The notes below the pieces were generated by a model. The model did not search any database. It worked only from the letters and a program-made list of their open reading frames with translations, and was not told the origin of the DNA. The position numbers and the translations under genes were made by a program. A DNA stretch of 64,000 nucleotides from an uncultured Gilliamella sp. Its GTDB lineage: Bacteria > Pseudomonadota > Gammaproteobacteria > Enterobacterales > Orbaceae. Every line of letters begins with the position of its first letter. The stretch's first letter is position 1. The stretch lies in contig CAMLPV010000001.1 in assembly GCA_946482005.1 (NCBI GenBank), positions 62,001 to 126,000 on the forward strand. The letters run 5' to 3'. Below, piece by piece: positions 38,288-47,526 of the stretch.

Positions 38288-40456
38288 GTGGCGACGATCA
38301 AAGATATTGCGAAACTTGCTGGGGTATCTCATGGTACTGTTTCAAATGTACTTAACGACCGTGGTAATGTTAGTGTAAAAAAAATTAAATTGGTTGAACA
38401 AGCGATTCAACAACTTGGTTATCAAATCAATTTATCAGCCAAAACTTTGAGAGAAGGTTCAACCAAATCTATTTCGGTAATACTGCCAAATATTACCTCA
38501 GAACAGTATAGCAATTTATATGATGGTCTATTTAGTCAAGCTAACCGACTGGGTTATGAACTTTCCCTTTATCTAACTTATGATTCTAAAGAACTTGAAT
38601 TACAATTAATACAAAAAATAGCGGCCAAACGTGATCATGCCATTATAGTGGTTAGCTCATTATCCGATGCTACTGACTATTACCAAAAAGTTAAATTACC
38701 TAAAGAAAAAATCATCTTTGTATATCGAAAACCTTTATCCGCACAGCAGTTTGTGTCCCTTGATTATGAAAAAGCCGGGCAAGATATTGCTAAAGAGTTA
38801 ATGAAAAAATCCTATCGTCGCATTGGCCTATTTAGTAATTCAGAACATTATACTCATATCCAAACCTTCAAAAAAGGTTTACAAAATACCTTCAAAGAAC
38901 AGCATTACGATATAACCCTGAATAACATTACCTCAAAACCTTCTAACGGTACCTATAACTTAGCCTTTAGTTTTTTTGCAGACGAGCCGGTTAATTATGA
39001 TGCTATTATCACCATGGATATGGATCGAGCTCATTTTGTGCGCAATGCAAATTATTTTGGTAGTCTACAATCTTGTCCTGCAATTTATACATTAACTAAT
39101 AATAGTTTTTTTTATGAAGATAATATTTACCAATACCATATGAATTATGGCATATTAAGTGAGCAAATTATTAAGTTGATTGAAGGAAAAACGGTTAACC
39201 AGATTGAGAATAAAGGATTTTCATTATTACCTGATTCAGGCTCTGATAACATCACTAAACATTCACAAACCATTAACTTTTTGATATTACCCAGTCCATC
39301 AACCCAAGCAGTTAAAAAACTATTGCCGCATTTTAAAAAGATGAGTGGCATTGATGTTAACTTAATAATAAAACCTTTCGATGAAATATATCCAGTTCTT
39401 AATCAACTTGAGCAGCATCAGCAAATCGATGTAATTCGAATTGATATGGCCGGATTACCATGGTTCGCACCGTCGGTATTTAAACCCTTAACCAACTTAG
39501 ATATTAACTTAAATCAGCTATTAGCAAAATATCCTCCAGAAATTGTTGAGCGCTTTAGTTATGTGAATGGCACCGCTTATGCTATTCCTTTTGATCCTAG
39601 TGTTCAGATGCTCTTTTATCGCAAAGATTTATTTAATGATCCGTTAATTAAACGGGCTTATTATGAAACATATCGGCAACATCTGGATATTCCTAAAAAC
39701 TTTAAAGAGTTTGACCAAATTGCAACTTTTTTTAATCGACAACAAAACCCCGAATCCCATGTAGAGTTTGGCAGTTGTATTACTCTCGGTAATTATGAAC
39801 TTATCGCATCTGAGTTTTTAGTTCGTTACTATTCTCAAGGTGGAAAGTTAATCAATGCTAATCAGTTTGGTTTAAATCCAGCTATTGCGCTAAGCACCTT
39901 GAATCAGATGCGATCATTTATAAGCGTGGCTAAAAATATACAATCAACTTGGTGGCAAGAGTCGGTAAATTTATTTGAACAAGGTAAACTTGCCATGTTA
40001 ATTGTTTATATGAATTTATTTAGCTATATCAATCATCGTAATATTTTACCTTTAGTTGGGTATGCCAAAGTACCTGGCAAAAAGTCACTATTTGGTGGTG
40101 GTTCCCTAGGGATATCAAAATATAGCTCTAAAGACGAACAAGTAAAAACTTTTTTCAATTGGCTTTATTCCACCGAAATTAGCGAACAAATAGCGCTACT
40201 TGGCGGGGCAACTGCACAAAATACTATTTTTCAAAATCATCGAATTATTAAAAGTTATCCATGGTTACCAGTGGTACAACAACAATATGCCAATGGAATT
40301 CGGGAAAATAGCATGACAGGGAACGCGGTTAATTTAAGATTGATGGAAAACATTATTGGTAAACATCTCACACAATGGATCACCAATCAATATAGCTCAA
40401 AGCAAGTCATTGAGTTGATCAATTCGGAAATTGAAAAAAATATGGCTAATAAATAA
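38288..40456 (+). CDS. LacI-type regulator fused to an extracellular-solute-binding-protein-like domain
   Basis: 722 residues, about twice a normal LacI protein. Residues 1-48 are a LacI helix-turn-helix (ATIKDIAKLAGVSHGTVSNVL). A LacI/PBP-I sensor domain begins at KSISVILPN (about 59) and runs to about 318. From NFLILPSPSTQAVKKLL (about 326) to the end the chain looks like a type II maltose-type solute-binding protein: YAIPFDPSVQMLFYRKDLF, FGSCITLGNYE, FEQGKLAMLI and FFNWLYSTE. There is no signal peptide, so the second domain is a cytoplasmic sensor. Starts GTG 38288, 11 bases after GGAG. Convergent to the transporter/hydrolase operon whose promoter carries a LacI-type palindrome. Confidence 0.85.
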   Translation: MATIKDIAKLAGVSHGTVSNVLNDRGNVSVKKIKLVEQAIQQLGYQINLSAKTLREGSTKSISVILPNITSEQYSNLYDGLFSQANRLGYELSLYLTYDSKELELQLIQKIAAKRDHAIIVVSSLSDATDYYQKVKLPKEKIIFVYRKPLSAQQFVSLDYEKAGQDIAKELMKKSYRRIGLFSNSEHYTHIQTFKKGLQNTFKEQHYDITLNNITSKPSNGTYNLAFSFFADEPVNYDAIITMDMDRAHFVRNANYFGSLQSCPAIYTLTNNSFFYEDNIYQYHMNYGILSEQIIKLIEGKTVNQIENKGFSLLPDSGSDNITKHSQTINFLILPSPSTQAVKKLLPHFKKMSGIDVNLIIKPFDEIYPVLNQLEQHQQIDVIRIDMAGLPWFAPSVFKPLTNLDINLNQLLAKYPPEIVERFSYVNGTAYAIPFDPSVQMLFYRKDLFNDPLIKRAYYETYRQHLDIPKNFKEFDQIATFFNRQQNPESHVEFGSCITLGNYELIASEFLVRYYSQGGKLINANQFGLNPAIALSTLNQMRSFISVAKNIQSTWWQESVNLFEQGKLAMLIVYMNLFSYINHRNILPLVGYAKVPGKKSLFGGGSLGISKYSSKDEQVKTFFNWLYSTEISEQIALLGGATAQNTIFQNHRIIKSYPWLPVVQQQYANGIRENSMTGNAVNLRLMENIIGKHLTQWITNQYSSKQVIELINSEIEKNMANK

Positions 40457-40508
40457 TTATTAGCCATGATAAATCTTTTAAATTAAAACAATTATTTTAC
40501 TTTAATAT

Positions 40509-41729
40509 CTACTTCTGCTTGTTAGGTGTCATGATGACATCTTTATCTCTAAAGAAATACCAGAAACCAACAGCAACGATTGCGGCAACTACAGCAGGGT
40601 AGATCCAAAACTCTTGCCATTGTGGTCCAGCACTTGGTAGTGTTTTTTCGGTAACAACGCGATTATTGATAAATCCACATACTGATGCCGCCATAAATAC
40701 CCCAAAGCCGTTAGAAACAATAAAACGTAAGCCTTGAGCTTGAGCTTTAATTTCTGGACCGGCTTTCTTATCAACATAGATATCACCCGCAGTAAAGAAG
40801 AAGTCCCAACAAATACCTTGTAATAACAAAGTACCAATAATATAGAAGAACATATTACCGTCAGATGTTGCCGCCAACGATAACATCATGCTACGAATTA
40901 CCCAACAAATTGCGCCGAATAAAATGATTTTTTTGAAGCCAAAACGACTTAATAAGAATGATAAAAGGAACATAAATAGTACTTCGGTTGCGATGGCAAT
41001 TTGCATCATTGAAGCAGGCTCTAGACCTAATACAGGTAGATACACTGGTAAATAAGCACTATATGCAGTTTTAGTTATCATTAAGACGAAAGTCGAAAGC
41101 ATGAAAATAGTGAAATATTTATCTTTGAAAAGTGATAATGCATCTAAACACATTGCATCACGGATTGAGAATTTTTTATTTCGACTGGTTGGCGGTGTAT
41201 TTGGTAGGGTGAAACAATAGATCCCATAAACCACTGAGGCACCAGAAGCAAGCAAAAATGAGTTAATTGAACTTGAGAATCCGGTGTAACCAAGAATCAA
41301 TCCGACAATCATAAAACCGATAGTACCAAATACCCGAATAATTGGGAACCAACGCACACCATCTATATGTCTAAAGCTAACGCTATTCGCTAAAGCAGTT
41401 GTTGGATAGAATAATAACCCAACAATAAAAATCATAATTAAAAAGCCAGCTATATTACCACTTTCGACAAAATTAGGAATGATAAATAAAACACCAGCAT
41501 TAAGAATATGTAATATCCCCATTACTTTTTGCGAGGCAATAAATCTATCAGCAATCATTCCAATAAAAAGCGGAGAGATAATGGTTGCGATCCCTAAAAC
41601 AGAATAAGTCGAACCAACAATTTCTTTTAATCCATAAGCAGCAAGCACTGCCCCAATAACCATATTCCATGCACCTTGCACAAAATATTGTAAAAACATC
41701 ATTACCAGTAAGCGTGGTATTTTAAACAT
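40509..41729 (-). CDS. MFS transporter of the nucleoside:H+ symporter (NupG/XapB) family
   Basis: 406 residues with 12 membrane helices. The pattern QGAWNMVIGAVLAAYGL, YSVLGIATIISPLFIGMIADRF and RWFPIIRVFGTIGFMI matches NupG-type permeases. It may carry a nucleoside or a small glycoside. ATG 41729 is preferred; the apparent ATG at 41741 is part of its ribosome site ATGGAG. It begins 13 nt after the MBL hydrolase gene. Confidence 0.88.
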   Translation of the reverse strand: MFKIPRLLVMMFLQYFVQGAWNMVIGAVLAAYGLKEIVGSTYSVLGIATIISPLFIGMIADRFIASQKVMGILHILNAGVLFIIPNFVESGNIAGFLIMIFIVGLLFYPTTALANSVSFRHIDGVRWFPIIRVFGTIGFMIVGLILGYTGFSSSINSFLLASGASVVYGIYCFTLPNTPPTSRNKKFSIRDAMCLDALSLFKDKYFTIFMLSTFVLMITKTAYSAYLPVYLPVLGLEPASMMQIAIATEVLFMFLLSFLLSRFGFKKIILFGAICWVIRSMMLSLAATSDGNMFFYIIGTLLLQGICWDFFFTAGDIYVDKKAGPEIKAQAQGLRFIVSNGFGVFMAASVCGFINNRVVTEKTLPSAGPQWQEFWIYPAVVAAIVAVGFWYFFRDKDVIMTPNKQK

Positions 41730-41742
41730 ATAAAACTCCATT

Positions 41743-42570
41743 TTAAATCGTCTTCGTCAAGCCATCATAGGCAACTTGAATATTGTAAGGTTTAAATATT
41801 TCAACCAATTCATCATGCATAAAACCACTGCTATGCGAGTGATGAGAAGTGATAAGTTGAGTGTTTGAATCGAAAATACCCTCATCTAACATACGCTTTT
41901 GCGTTGCAATAACGGTTTCAATACTCATGTGGTTATTGGTCTTATCATTCTGTTTGTAGCCGTAAGTACACTCAAAAATAGCCATATTAATTTTTTTACC
42001 GCTATCTTTTAACCACTGCCAAGTTAGCTCAGGAAAATAGCCTGAATCATGGCCATGCAGTAACGTTTTTCCATCTTTTTCGATTAAGTAAATAAAGCAG
42101 AATTCCCATTTAGCATGATTAGCCAGCAGAGCCGTAACGGTATAGCCAGCAGAAGTCAAAACTGTTTGGAAAGGCACTAACAAATTAAATACAAAACGCT
42201 CAGGACTATATCCTGGTAGGACATTTAAACAGCCATTAATAGCAATATCATTGCCATAGACATGTAGAGGATGGTCAATATTAAAACCATAATCCACCAT
42301 ACGACTAAATAGATCGCCGACATTAAAATGGTCAGGATGAGTGTGAGTAAACAGTAAGTCCTTTATTTTGGTGACATCAATGTTTTCTCTCATAACTTGA
42401 TAGCTATATTCTGGGGCAAAATCAATTTGCACAATATCATCAATAAGAATTGAACTGCGGGTTCTAATATTTTTTCCTTTTTCAATGCGTGTTTTTTCAC
42501 AAATCTGACATTTACAAAAAGGATTTGGGATACCTTCCGATGCAGCCGTACCCAAAAACTGTAATTTCAC
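41743..42570 (-). CDS. Metallo-beta-lactamase-fold hydrolase (PhnP-like)
   Basis: 275 residues. The N-terminal FLGTAASEGIPNPFCKCQIC contains a Cys pair as in PhnP (structural zinc). The metal motif is THTHPDHFNVGD, followed by HGHDSGYF and a late TSHHSH. PhnP is a 5'-phosphoribosyl cyclic phosphodiesterase, so cyclic phosphodiester substrates are plausible, but no phosphonate genes are here. Starts with GTG 42570 behind AGGAGA. First gene of an operon with the NupG-family transporter, under a candidate LacI-type operator. Confidence 0.87.
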   Translation of the reverse strand: MKLQFLGTAASEGIPNPFCKCQICEKTRIEKGKNIRTRSSILIDDIVQIDFAPEYSYQVMRENIDVTKIKDLLFTHTHPDHFNVGDLFSRMVDYGFNIDHPLHVYGNDIAINGCLNVLPGYSPERFVFNLLVPFQTVLTSAGYTVTALLANHAKWEFCFIYLIEKDGKTLLHGHDSGYFPELTWQWLKDSGKKINMAIFECTYGYKQNDKTNNHMSIETVIATQKRMLDEGIFDSNTQLITSHHSHSSGFMHDELVEIFKPYNIQVAYDGLTKTI

Positions 42571-42610
42571 ATTGTTCTCCTAATTAAACTTTATACATGG
42601 TTATTTTATA

Positions 42611-42632
42611 AAAATTGGAACGTTTCAATTTT
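42611..42632. promoter_or_regulatory. LacI-family operator upstream of the MBL-MFS operon
   Basis: Palindrome with centre TTGGAACGTTTCAA (42615-42628): 10 of 11 base pairs are symmetric over 42611-42632, and the core AACGTT has the central CG step typical of LacI/GalR sites. A minus-strand -10 (TATAAT, read from 42649 to 42644) lies just upstream, so the site would cover the first transcribed bases, a repressing position. Confidence 0.75.
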
Positions 42633-42643
42633 ATTTTAATGTT

Positions 42644-42649
42644 ATTATA
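42644..42649 (-). promoter_or_regulatory. Candidate -10 of the MBL-MFS promoter
   Basis: TATAAT on the minus strand, 12 bp before the LacI-type operator. A good -35 is not obvious, consistent with dependence on an activator. Confidence 0.5.
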
Positions 42650-42683
42650 ACCACAATAAAATTAATATTTTTTTTTGCTAATT

Positions 42684-42699
42684 CGTGAGCTGGATCAAA
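42684..42699. promoter_or_regulatory. Candidate CRP site upstream of the MBL-MFS promoter
   Basis: On the minus strand TTTGATCCAGCTCACG matches TGTGA-N6-TCACA at 8 of 10 key bases. Its centre is about 54 bp upstream of the presumed start, which suits a CRP-activated catabolic promoter. Confidence 0.45.
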
Positions 42700-42738
42700 T
42701 TTTATATATTAACGGTTACTGTTTTGATGCTGAGAGAG

Positions 42739-42769
42739 ATTATCGACGATATTGATCATCGCCGATAAT
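42739..42769. terminator. Inverted repeat downstream of ttcA
   Basis: Stem 42739-42750 with 42758-42769 (12 bp, one mismatch), 7-base loop. It lies where a ttcA terminator is expected, but the minus strand has no T-run after it, so intrinsic termination is uncertain. Confidence 0.4.
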
Positions 42770-42797
42770 AGAGGAATTGAGCGGGAAGAGATAATCT

Positions 42798-43694
42798 TTA
42801 GTTGGCTTCTTTCCAAAGAATTAGATCTTGATCATCAAGTTCTGAGGCATCAAATCCCATCATTGGTGGTAAATCTTCACGGTCAAAAGCTAAATCGCCA
42901 CCATTAACATCGATATCACCCTTCTTAATCCCTTTAAAATCATACAGGCTGGTATCACATAAATGCGAAAGGGTGATATTTTGCGTGGCACGAAACATGG
43001 TTTCGATACGACCAGGAAACTTTTTATCCCAATCATTTAGCATCTCTTTGATCACTTGCCGTTGTAAGTTAGGTTGTGAACCACAAAGATTACATGGAAT
43101 GATTGGAAATTGCTTAATTTCGGCATATTTGGCAATATCTTTCTCTTTGCAGTAAGCAAGAGGTCGAATAATAATATGCTCACCTGAATCATTCATCAAT
43201 TTAGGTGGCATAGCCTTAAGTTTGCCGCCATAGAACATATTTAAAAACAAGGTTTCCAAAATGTCATCACGATGATGTCCAAGCGCTATTTTGGTTGCAC
43301 CAAGTTCAGTTGCAGTGCGATATAAAATACCACGTCGAAGCCGAGAACAGAGTGAACAGGTAGTTTTGCCTTCAGGGATTTTTTCTTTAACAATACCATA
43401 AGTATTTTCTTGAACAATTTTATATTCAATACCTAAGGATTCTAGGTATTGAGGTAAAACATGTTCAGGGAATCCTGGCTGCTTCTGATCTAAATTAACG
43501 GCAACTAATTCAAATTGCACTGGGGCACTGATTTTTAAATTAATAAGAATGTCTAGCAATGTATAACTATCTTTACCGCCTGATAAACAGACCATTATAC
43601 GATCGCCTTCTTCAATCATATTAAAATCAGCGATTGCTTCGCCAGTAAGACGACGTAAGCGTTTATGTAATTTATTTTGATTGTATGTATTCAT
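42798..43694 (-). CDS. ttcA: tRNA 2-thiocytidine biosynthesis protein TtcA
   Basis: 298 residues. PP-loop [15 protein letters not shown] adenylates C32 of tRNA. Two CxxC motifs, [10 protein letters not shown] and [12 protein letters not shown], hold the iron-sulfur cluster. ATG 43694 follows the efpL stop by 14 nt; the GTG at 43697 is a less likely start. Confidence 0.96.
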   Translation of the reverse strand: MNTYNQNKLHKRLRRLTGEAIADFNMIEEGDRIMVCLSGGKDSYTLLDILINLKISAPVQFELVAVNLDQKQPGFPEHVLPQYLESLGIEYKIVQENTYGIVKEKIPEGKTTCSLCSRLRRGILYRTATELGATKIALGHHRDDILETLFLNMFYGGKLKAMPPKLMNDSGEHIIIRPLAYCKEKDIAKYAEIKQFPIIPCNLCGSQPNLQRQVIKEMLNDWDKKFPGRIETMFRATQNITLSHLCDTSLYDFKGIKKGDIDVNGGDLAFDREDLPPMMGFDASELDDQDLILWKEAN

Positions 43695-43708
43695 CACGAT
43701 TTAATTGA

Positions 43709-44281
43709 TTATTCCGCTCGGCTCATATATCGGCGTTCAGCAATATGAATTTTAACTTTTTCGTGGTTATCAATATATTCAGGTACTTGAATAACAAGAC
43801 CAGTAGAGAGTGTAGCCGGTTTAGTGCGTGCACTTGCCGACGCACCTTTAATACTTGGCGACGTTTCAATGATTTCAAGTTCAACTGTTTGTGGTAATTC
43901 TAAAGCCACCACTTCACTTTCAGCCATTAAAACTTGAATGCCATCCATACCACCTTCAGGGATAAATAGCAGTTCTTCTTCAATTTGATCCTTCTTAAAA
44001 ATAAACGGCGTATAGTCTTCATTATCCATAAACACATATTCATCACCGTCAATATAAGAAAAGCTAACAGGGCGTCGAAATAATTCGATAGTATCTAAAA
44101 TATCATCACCTTTAAAACGCTCTTCAACTTTGCCACCAGATTTAACATCGGTAAAACGCATTTTATAGAGTGTACTTGCACCACGAGCACTAGGGCTTTG
44201 TACATCAATTTCTTTTACCAGCAACAACTTGCCGTTATAGGTGACCGCATCACCACGTTTTATTTCATTTGCTTTAGCCAT
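43709..44281 (-). CDS. efpL: EF-P-like translation factor EfpL (YeiP)
   Basis: 190 residues over three EF-P-like beta domains. The tip loop reads [10 protein letters not shown], with arginine at the place where canonical EF-P has the modified lysine, marking the YeiP/EfpL subgroup that relieves stalling at some proline motifs without that modification. The C-terminus has [17 protein letters not shown]. Upstream of ttcA and probably cotranscribed; divergent from the Cys-cluster gene. Confidence 0.96.
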   Translation of the reverse strand: MAKANEIKRGDAVTYNGKLLLVKEIDVQSPSARGASTLYKMRFTDVKSGGKVEERFKGDDILDTIELFRRPVSFSYIDGDEYVFMDNEDYTPFIFKKDQIEEELLFIPEGGMDGIQVLMAESEVVALELPQTVELEIIETSPSIKGASASARTKPATLSTGLVIQVPEYIDNHEKVKIHIAERRYMSRAE

Positions 44282-44391
44282 AATACATTCTTCATATTTA
44301 AAAGAGTTAAAAATTAGCTCGCTATTTTACTCTTAACTTGCTATTGTCACCAATAAAATTTATAAAACAATCTCAAATTCATCCAATTCTC

Positions 44392-44658
44392 ATGACTGAT
44401 TCATGCCAATGCCGTAAAAATTGTGGTGCTTGTTGTATCGCACCGTCGATCTCATCAGCTATGCCAGGTATGCCAAACGGCAAACCGGCGGGAGTCCCTT
44501 GTTATAATTTGGATGAAAATTTTCAATGCAAATTATTTGGTCAAGCAACCCGCCCTAAAGTTTGTAGTCACTTAAAGCCATGTTTTGAAATGTGTGGCAC
44601 TAATCGTAACCAAGCATTCAATTATTTAACTCAATTAGAACAGTTAACTAGCAACTAA
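44392..44658 (+). CDS. Small YkgJ-family cysteine-cluster protein
   Basis: 88 residues with eight or more cysteines in CQCRKNCGACC, VPCYNL, FQCKLFG, RPKVCSHLKPCFEMCG; these resemble the YkgJ/UPF0153 zinc- or iron-sulfur-binding family. ATG 44392 is the start that precedes the first conserved cysteines; an upstream in-frame TTG (44338) would add 18 unrelated residues. Enterobacterial homologues lie close to efpL (yeiP). Function unknown. Confidence 0.85.
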   Translation: MTDSCQCRKNCGACCIAPSISSAMPGMPNGKPAGVPCYNLDENFQCKLFGQATRPKVCSHLKPCFEMCGTNRNQAFNYLTQLEQLTSN

Positions 44659-44860
44659 GTATTGCGAATATTTAACATATCCGCTGTATTATTAGAATTA
44701 TTTATCTCGCAAATAAATTTTTTTGATACACTTCACGCACTTTATTAGCTAATGATAAATATCAAATAAATTAGCTTAAATCAGTTACTCATCTATAACA
44801 CATTAGGTAGTAGCTAGGATATTTAGTAAATTTAATCTGTTTAATAAGAAGAAGATTGAT

Positions 44861-46303
44861 ATGACAAAAAAATTAAAGCGTGATTTGAAAGCTCGCCATT
44901 TAGCAATGATCGCTATTGGTGGCTCAATCGGTACCGGGCTATTTGTTGCCTCTGGAGCTACGGTTGCACAAGCGGGACCAGGTGGCGCCTTACTCTCTTA
45001 TGCGATTATTGGCATAATGGTTTATTTTTTAATGACTAGCCTTGGTGAGCTTGCTGCTTATCTTCCTGTTTCAGGAACTTTTGCAACTTACGGCGCTCGC
45101 TATGTTGATGAGGCCTTTGGTTTTGCCATTGGTTGGAACTATTGGTACAACTGGGCGATTACCGTTGCGGTTGACTTAGTTGCGGCACAATTAGTGATCT
45201 CCTATTGGTTTGATGCAGGTGCTTATAGTTGGTTATGGAGTTTATTGTTCCTAAGTATCATCTTCTGCTTGAACTATATTTCTGTAAAAGGCTTTGGTGA
45301 AGCTGAATTTTGGTTTTCATTAATCAAAGTGGTTACTGTCTTATTATTTATTGTGATTGGCTTATTGATGATAATTGGCATCTTAAAAGGTGCTGAAAAT
45401 GCTGGTTGGCAAAACTGGGAAATAGGTGATGCACCATTTGTTGGTGGATTTTCCTCAATGATCGGTGTTGCGATGGTTGTAGGCTTCTCATTCCAAGGTA
45501 CCGAACTGATTGGAATTGCCGCGGGAGAATCAAAAGATCCAGAAAAAAATATTCCCAAAGCCATGAAACAAGTCTTTTGGCGTATACTACTATTCTATAT
45601 CTTTGCGATTTTAGTGATTAGTTTAATTATTCCCTACACTGACCCTAATTTACTGCGTAATGACGAAACGGATATTAGTGTTAGCCCATTTACTTTAGTA
45701 TTCCAACATGCAGGGTTATTATCAGCAGCAGCTATCATGAATGCAGTAATTTTAACCTCAGTCCTTTCCGCGGGTAACTCGGGTTTATATGCGTCAACAC
45801 GTATGCTATATGCCTTAGCTAAAGAGGGAAAGGCTCCTAAAATCTTTAGTCGATTATCTTCATCAGGTGTACCGGATATGGCGCTGTTTGCCACAACATT
45901 AGTGGCTATGCTGTGCTTTTTAACTTCACTATACAAAGACCAACAAGTTTATTTATGGCTACTTAATATGTCTGGAATGACCGGGTTTATTGCATGGCTT
46001 GGTATAGCTATTAGCCACTATCGTTTTAGAAAAGGTTATGTGTCACAAGGGCGGGATCTGAATAAATTACCGTATCGCTCAAGTTGTTTCCCATTTGGTC
46101 CTATTTTTGCCTTCGTACTCTGTTTGACTATTACGCTAGGTCAAAATTATGAAGCATTTTTACAAGATACCATTGATTGGAATGGTGTTATTGCCACTTA
46201 CATCGGTATTCCATTATTTCTTGCAATTTACTTTGGTTATAAGATTGTTAAAAAGACAAAATGGATAAAATACGATCAGATGGATTTTTCTCAAATGGAT
46301 TAA
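44861..46303 (+). CDS. lysP: Lysine-specific APC-family permease
   Basis: 480 residues with 12 membrane helices. It starts KARHLAMIAIGGSIGTGLFV, as do APC permeases, and contains the AGPGGALLSYAIIG and GFSFQGTELIGIAAGES segments typical of LysP. Imports lysine with protons. Near efpL, as in enterobacteria. I see no lysine riboswitch in its 200-nt upstream gap. Confidence 0.88.
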   Translation: MTKKLKRDLKARHLAMIAIGGSIGTGLFVASGATVAQAGPGGALLSYAIIGIMVYFLMTSLGELAAYLPVSGTFATYGARYVDEAFGFAIGWNYWYNWAITVAVDLVAAQLVISYWFDAGAYSWLWSLLFLSIIFCLNYISVKGFGEAEFWFSLIKVVTVLLFIVIGLLMIIGILKGAENAGWQNWEIGDAPFVGGFSSMIGVAMVVGFSFQGTELIGIAAGESKDPEKNIPKAMKQVFWRILLFYIFAILVISLIIPYTDPNLLRNDETDISVSPFTLVFQHAGLLSAAAIMNAVILTSVLSAGNSGLYASTRMLYALAKEGKAPKIFSRLSSSGVPDMALFATTLVAMLCFLTSLYKDQQVYLWLLNMSGMTGFIAWLGIAISHYRFRKGYVSQGRDLNKLPYRSSCFPFGPIFAFVLCLTITLGQNYEAFLQDTIDWNGVIATYIGIPLFLAIYFGYKIVKKTKWIKYDQMDFSQMD

Positions 46304-46331
46304 TCTAATTACATCTAAATTAGCATTGCGC

Positions 46332-46355
46332 TTCCGTCGACATCTGTCGACGGAA
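46332..46355. terminator. Hairpin between lysP and infA
   Basis: Perfect 11-base arms TTCCGTCGACA (46332-46342) and TGTCGACGGAA (46345-46355), with only two bases between, so the top pairs must open. It lies between convergent genes and may act as a bidirectional transcript end, but no strong T-run flanks it. Confidence 0.5.
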
Positions 46356-46425
46356 TTGTATTAAAAAAGAGAAAATAACCTATAAAGTGGTTAACGATAT
46401 ACAAACAACAAGTGTGATAACGGTA

Positions 46426-46653
<228 letters not shown>

Positions 46654-46748
46654 TTAATATTAAATACAAATTAAATACACTCAAATTAATTAATATTACT
46701 TCGATTTTCTTTATGCTTAAATTAGAAAAGCGAATTTATCAACTTAAT

Positions 46749-46763
46749 CACCAATTTTTGGTG
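46749..46763. repeat. Short hairpin in the nadD-infA gap
   Basis: CACCAA-TTT-TTGGTG, perfect 6-bp stem. It could mark the end of the leuS-lptE-holA-nadD transcript, though a T-run is lacking on the minus strand. Confidence 0.3.
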
Positions 46764-46869
46764 TTTGTAAATTCATTGATTTGAGTATAAACACAGAACT
46801 GCTATAAATAGAATATCTAAATATAGCGGCGAAATAATGCCGAAAAAACTCTCAGATGTAAAGTCATTT

Positions 46870-47526
46870 CTAACATTTCTTTGAATTATAAAGTCCATAC
46901 TCATGAATATACTGCCAAACTTTGGGCGGTAATAACTTTTTACACCTTTGTGGGTCATTAATATTTTGCCTTATTTCTGTCGCAGAAATCGCTTCAAGTG
47001 GTGTATTAGCAAAATAGATATAACCGTTAGGGCTGTGGTGTAATGTTTGGATATCATTGGTTTGATGTTGATTGATCCAGGTTTGTAAATTGCTTTCGAA
47101 AGTGGGTTGAGCATAACCAGGTCTTTTGCATATAAGCAAATGGCAATAATCGACAAGTTTTTGCCACTCTTTCCACGTTGGTAAACTAAGTAAAGAGTCT
47201 TGCCCCATAATAAAAGCCAAGGCTGATTGAGCACCATTTTGCTCACGCCATGCTTTAAGGGTATCTATGGTAAAAGAGGGTTGATCCATCAGTTGCGGTT
47301 GTAATTCACGAGTATCAATTGTAAAAAGCGGATAATCAGCAATTGCCAATTTCAACATAGCTAAACGTTGCTCAGTTGTGGTCCCTGGTTGAGGTTTATG
47401 CGGCGGTATCCGATTAGGCAACAAACTGATATTACTCAATCCTATCTCTTCGGCTAAAGCTAAAGCAGGGCGCAAATGACCATAATGAATGGGATCAAAA
47501 GTACCACCAAATAACGCAGTTAACAC
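46870..47526 (-). CDS. nadD: Nicotinate-nucleotide adenylyltransferase
   Basis: 218 residues. ATP-site motif LFGGTFDPIHYGH, middle RIPPHKP and C-terminal ISATEIRQNI. Converts nicotinate mononucleotide to deamido-NAD. GTG 47526 is chosen: it gives the family N-terminus (VLTALFGG), and the codon overlaps the holA stop (GTGTTAA). Longer starts would run inside holA. Confidence 0.95.
   Translation of the reverse strand: MLTALFGGTFDPIHYGHLRPALALAEEIGLSNISLLPNRIPPHKPQPGTTTEQRLAMLKLAIADYPLFTIDTRELQPQLMDQPSFTIDTLKAWREQNGAQSALAFIMGQDSLLSLPTWKEWQKLVDYCHLLICKRPGYAQPTFESNLQTWINQHQTNDIQTLHHSPNGYIYFANTPLEAISATEIRQNINDPQRCKKLLPPKVWQYIHEYGLYNSKKC

Noticed and set aside
44659..44860. Lysine riboswitch before lysP
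   Set aside because: The 200-nt gap is too short and lacks the expected multi-stem layout.
46332..46355. Strong intrinsic terminator for lysP
   Set aside because: The palindrome is perfect but lacks a T-run and has only two bases in the loop; kept as a weak call only.
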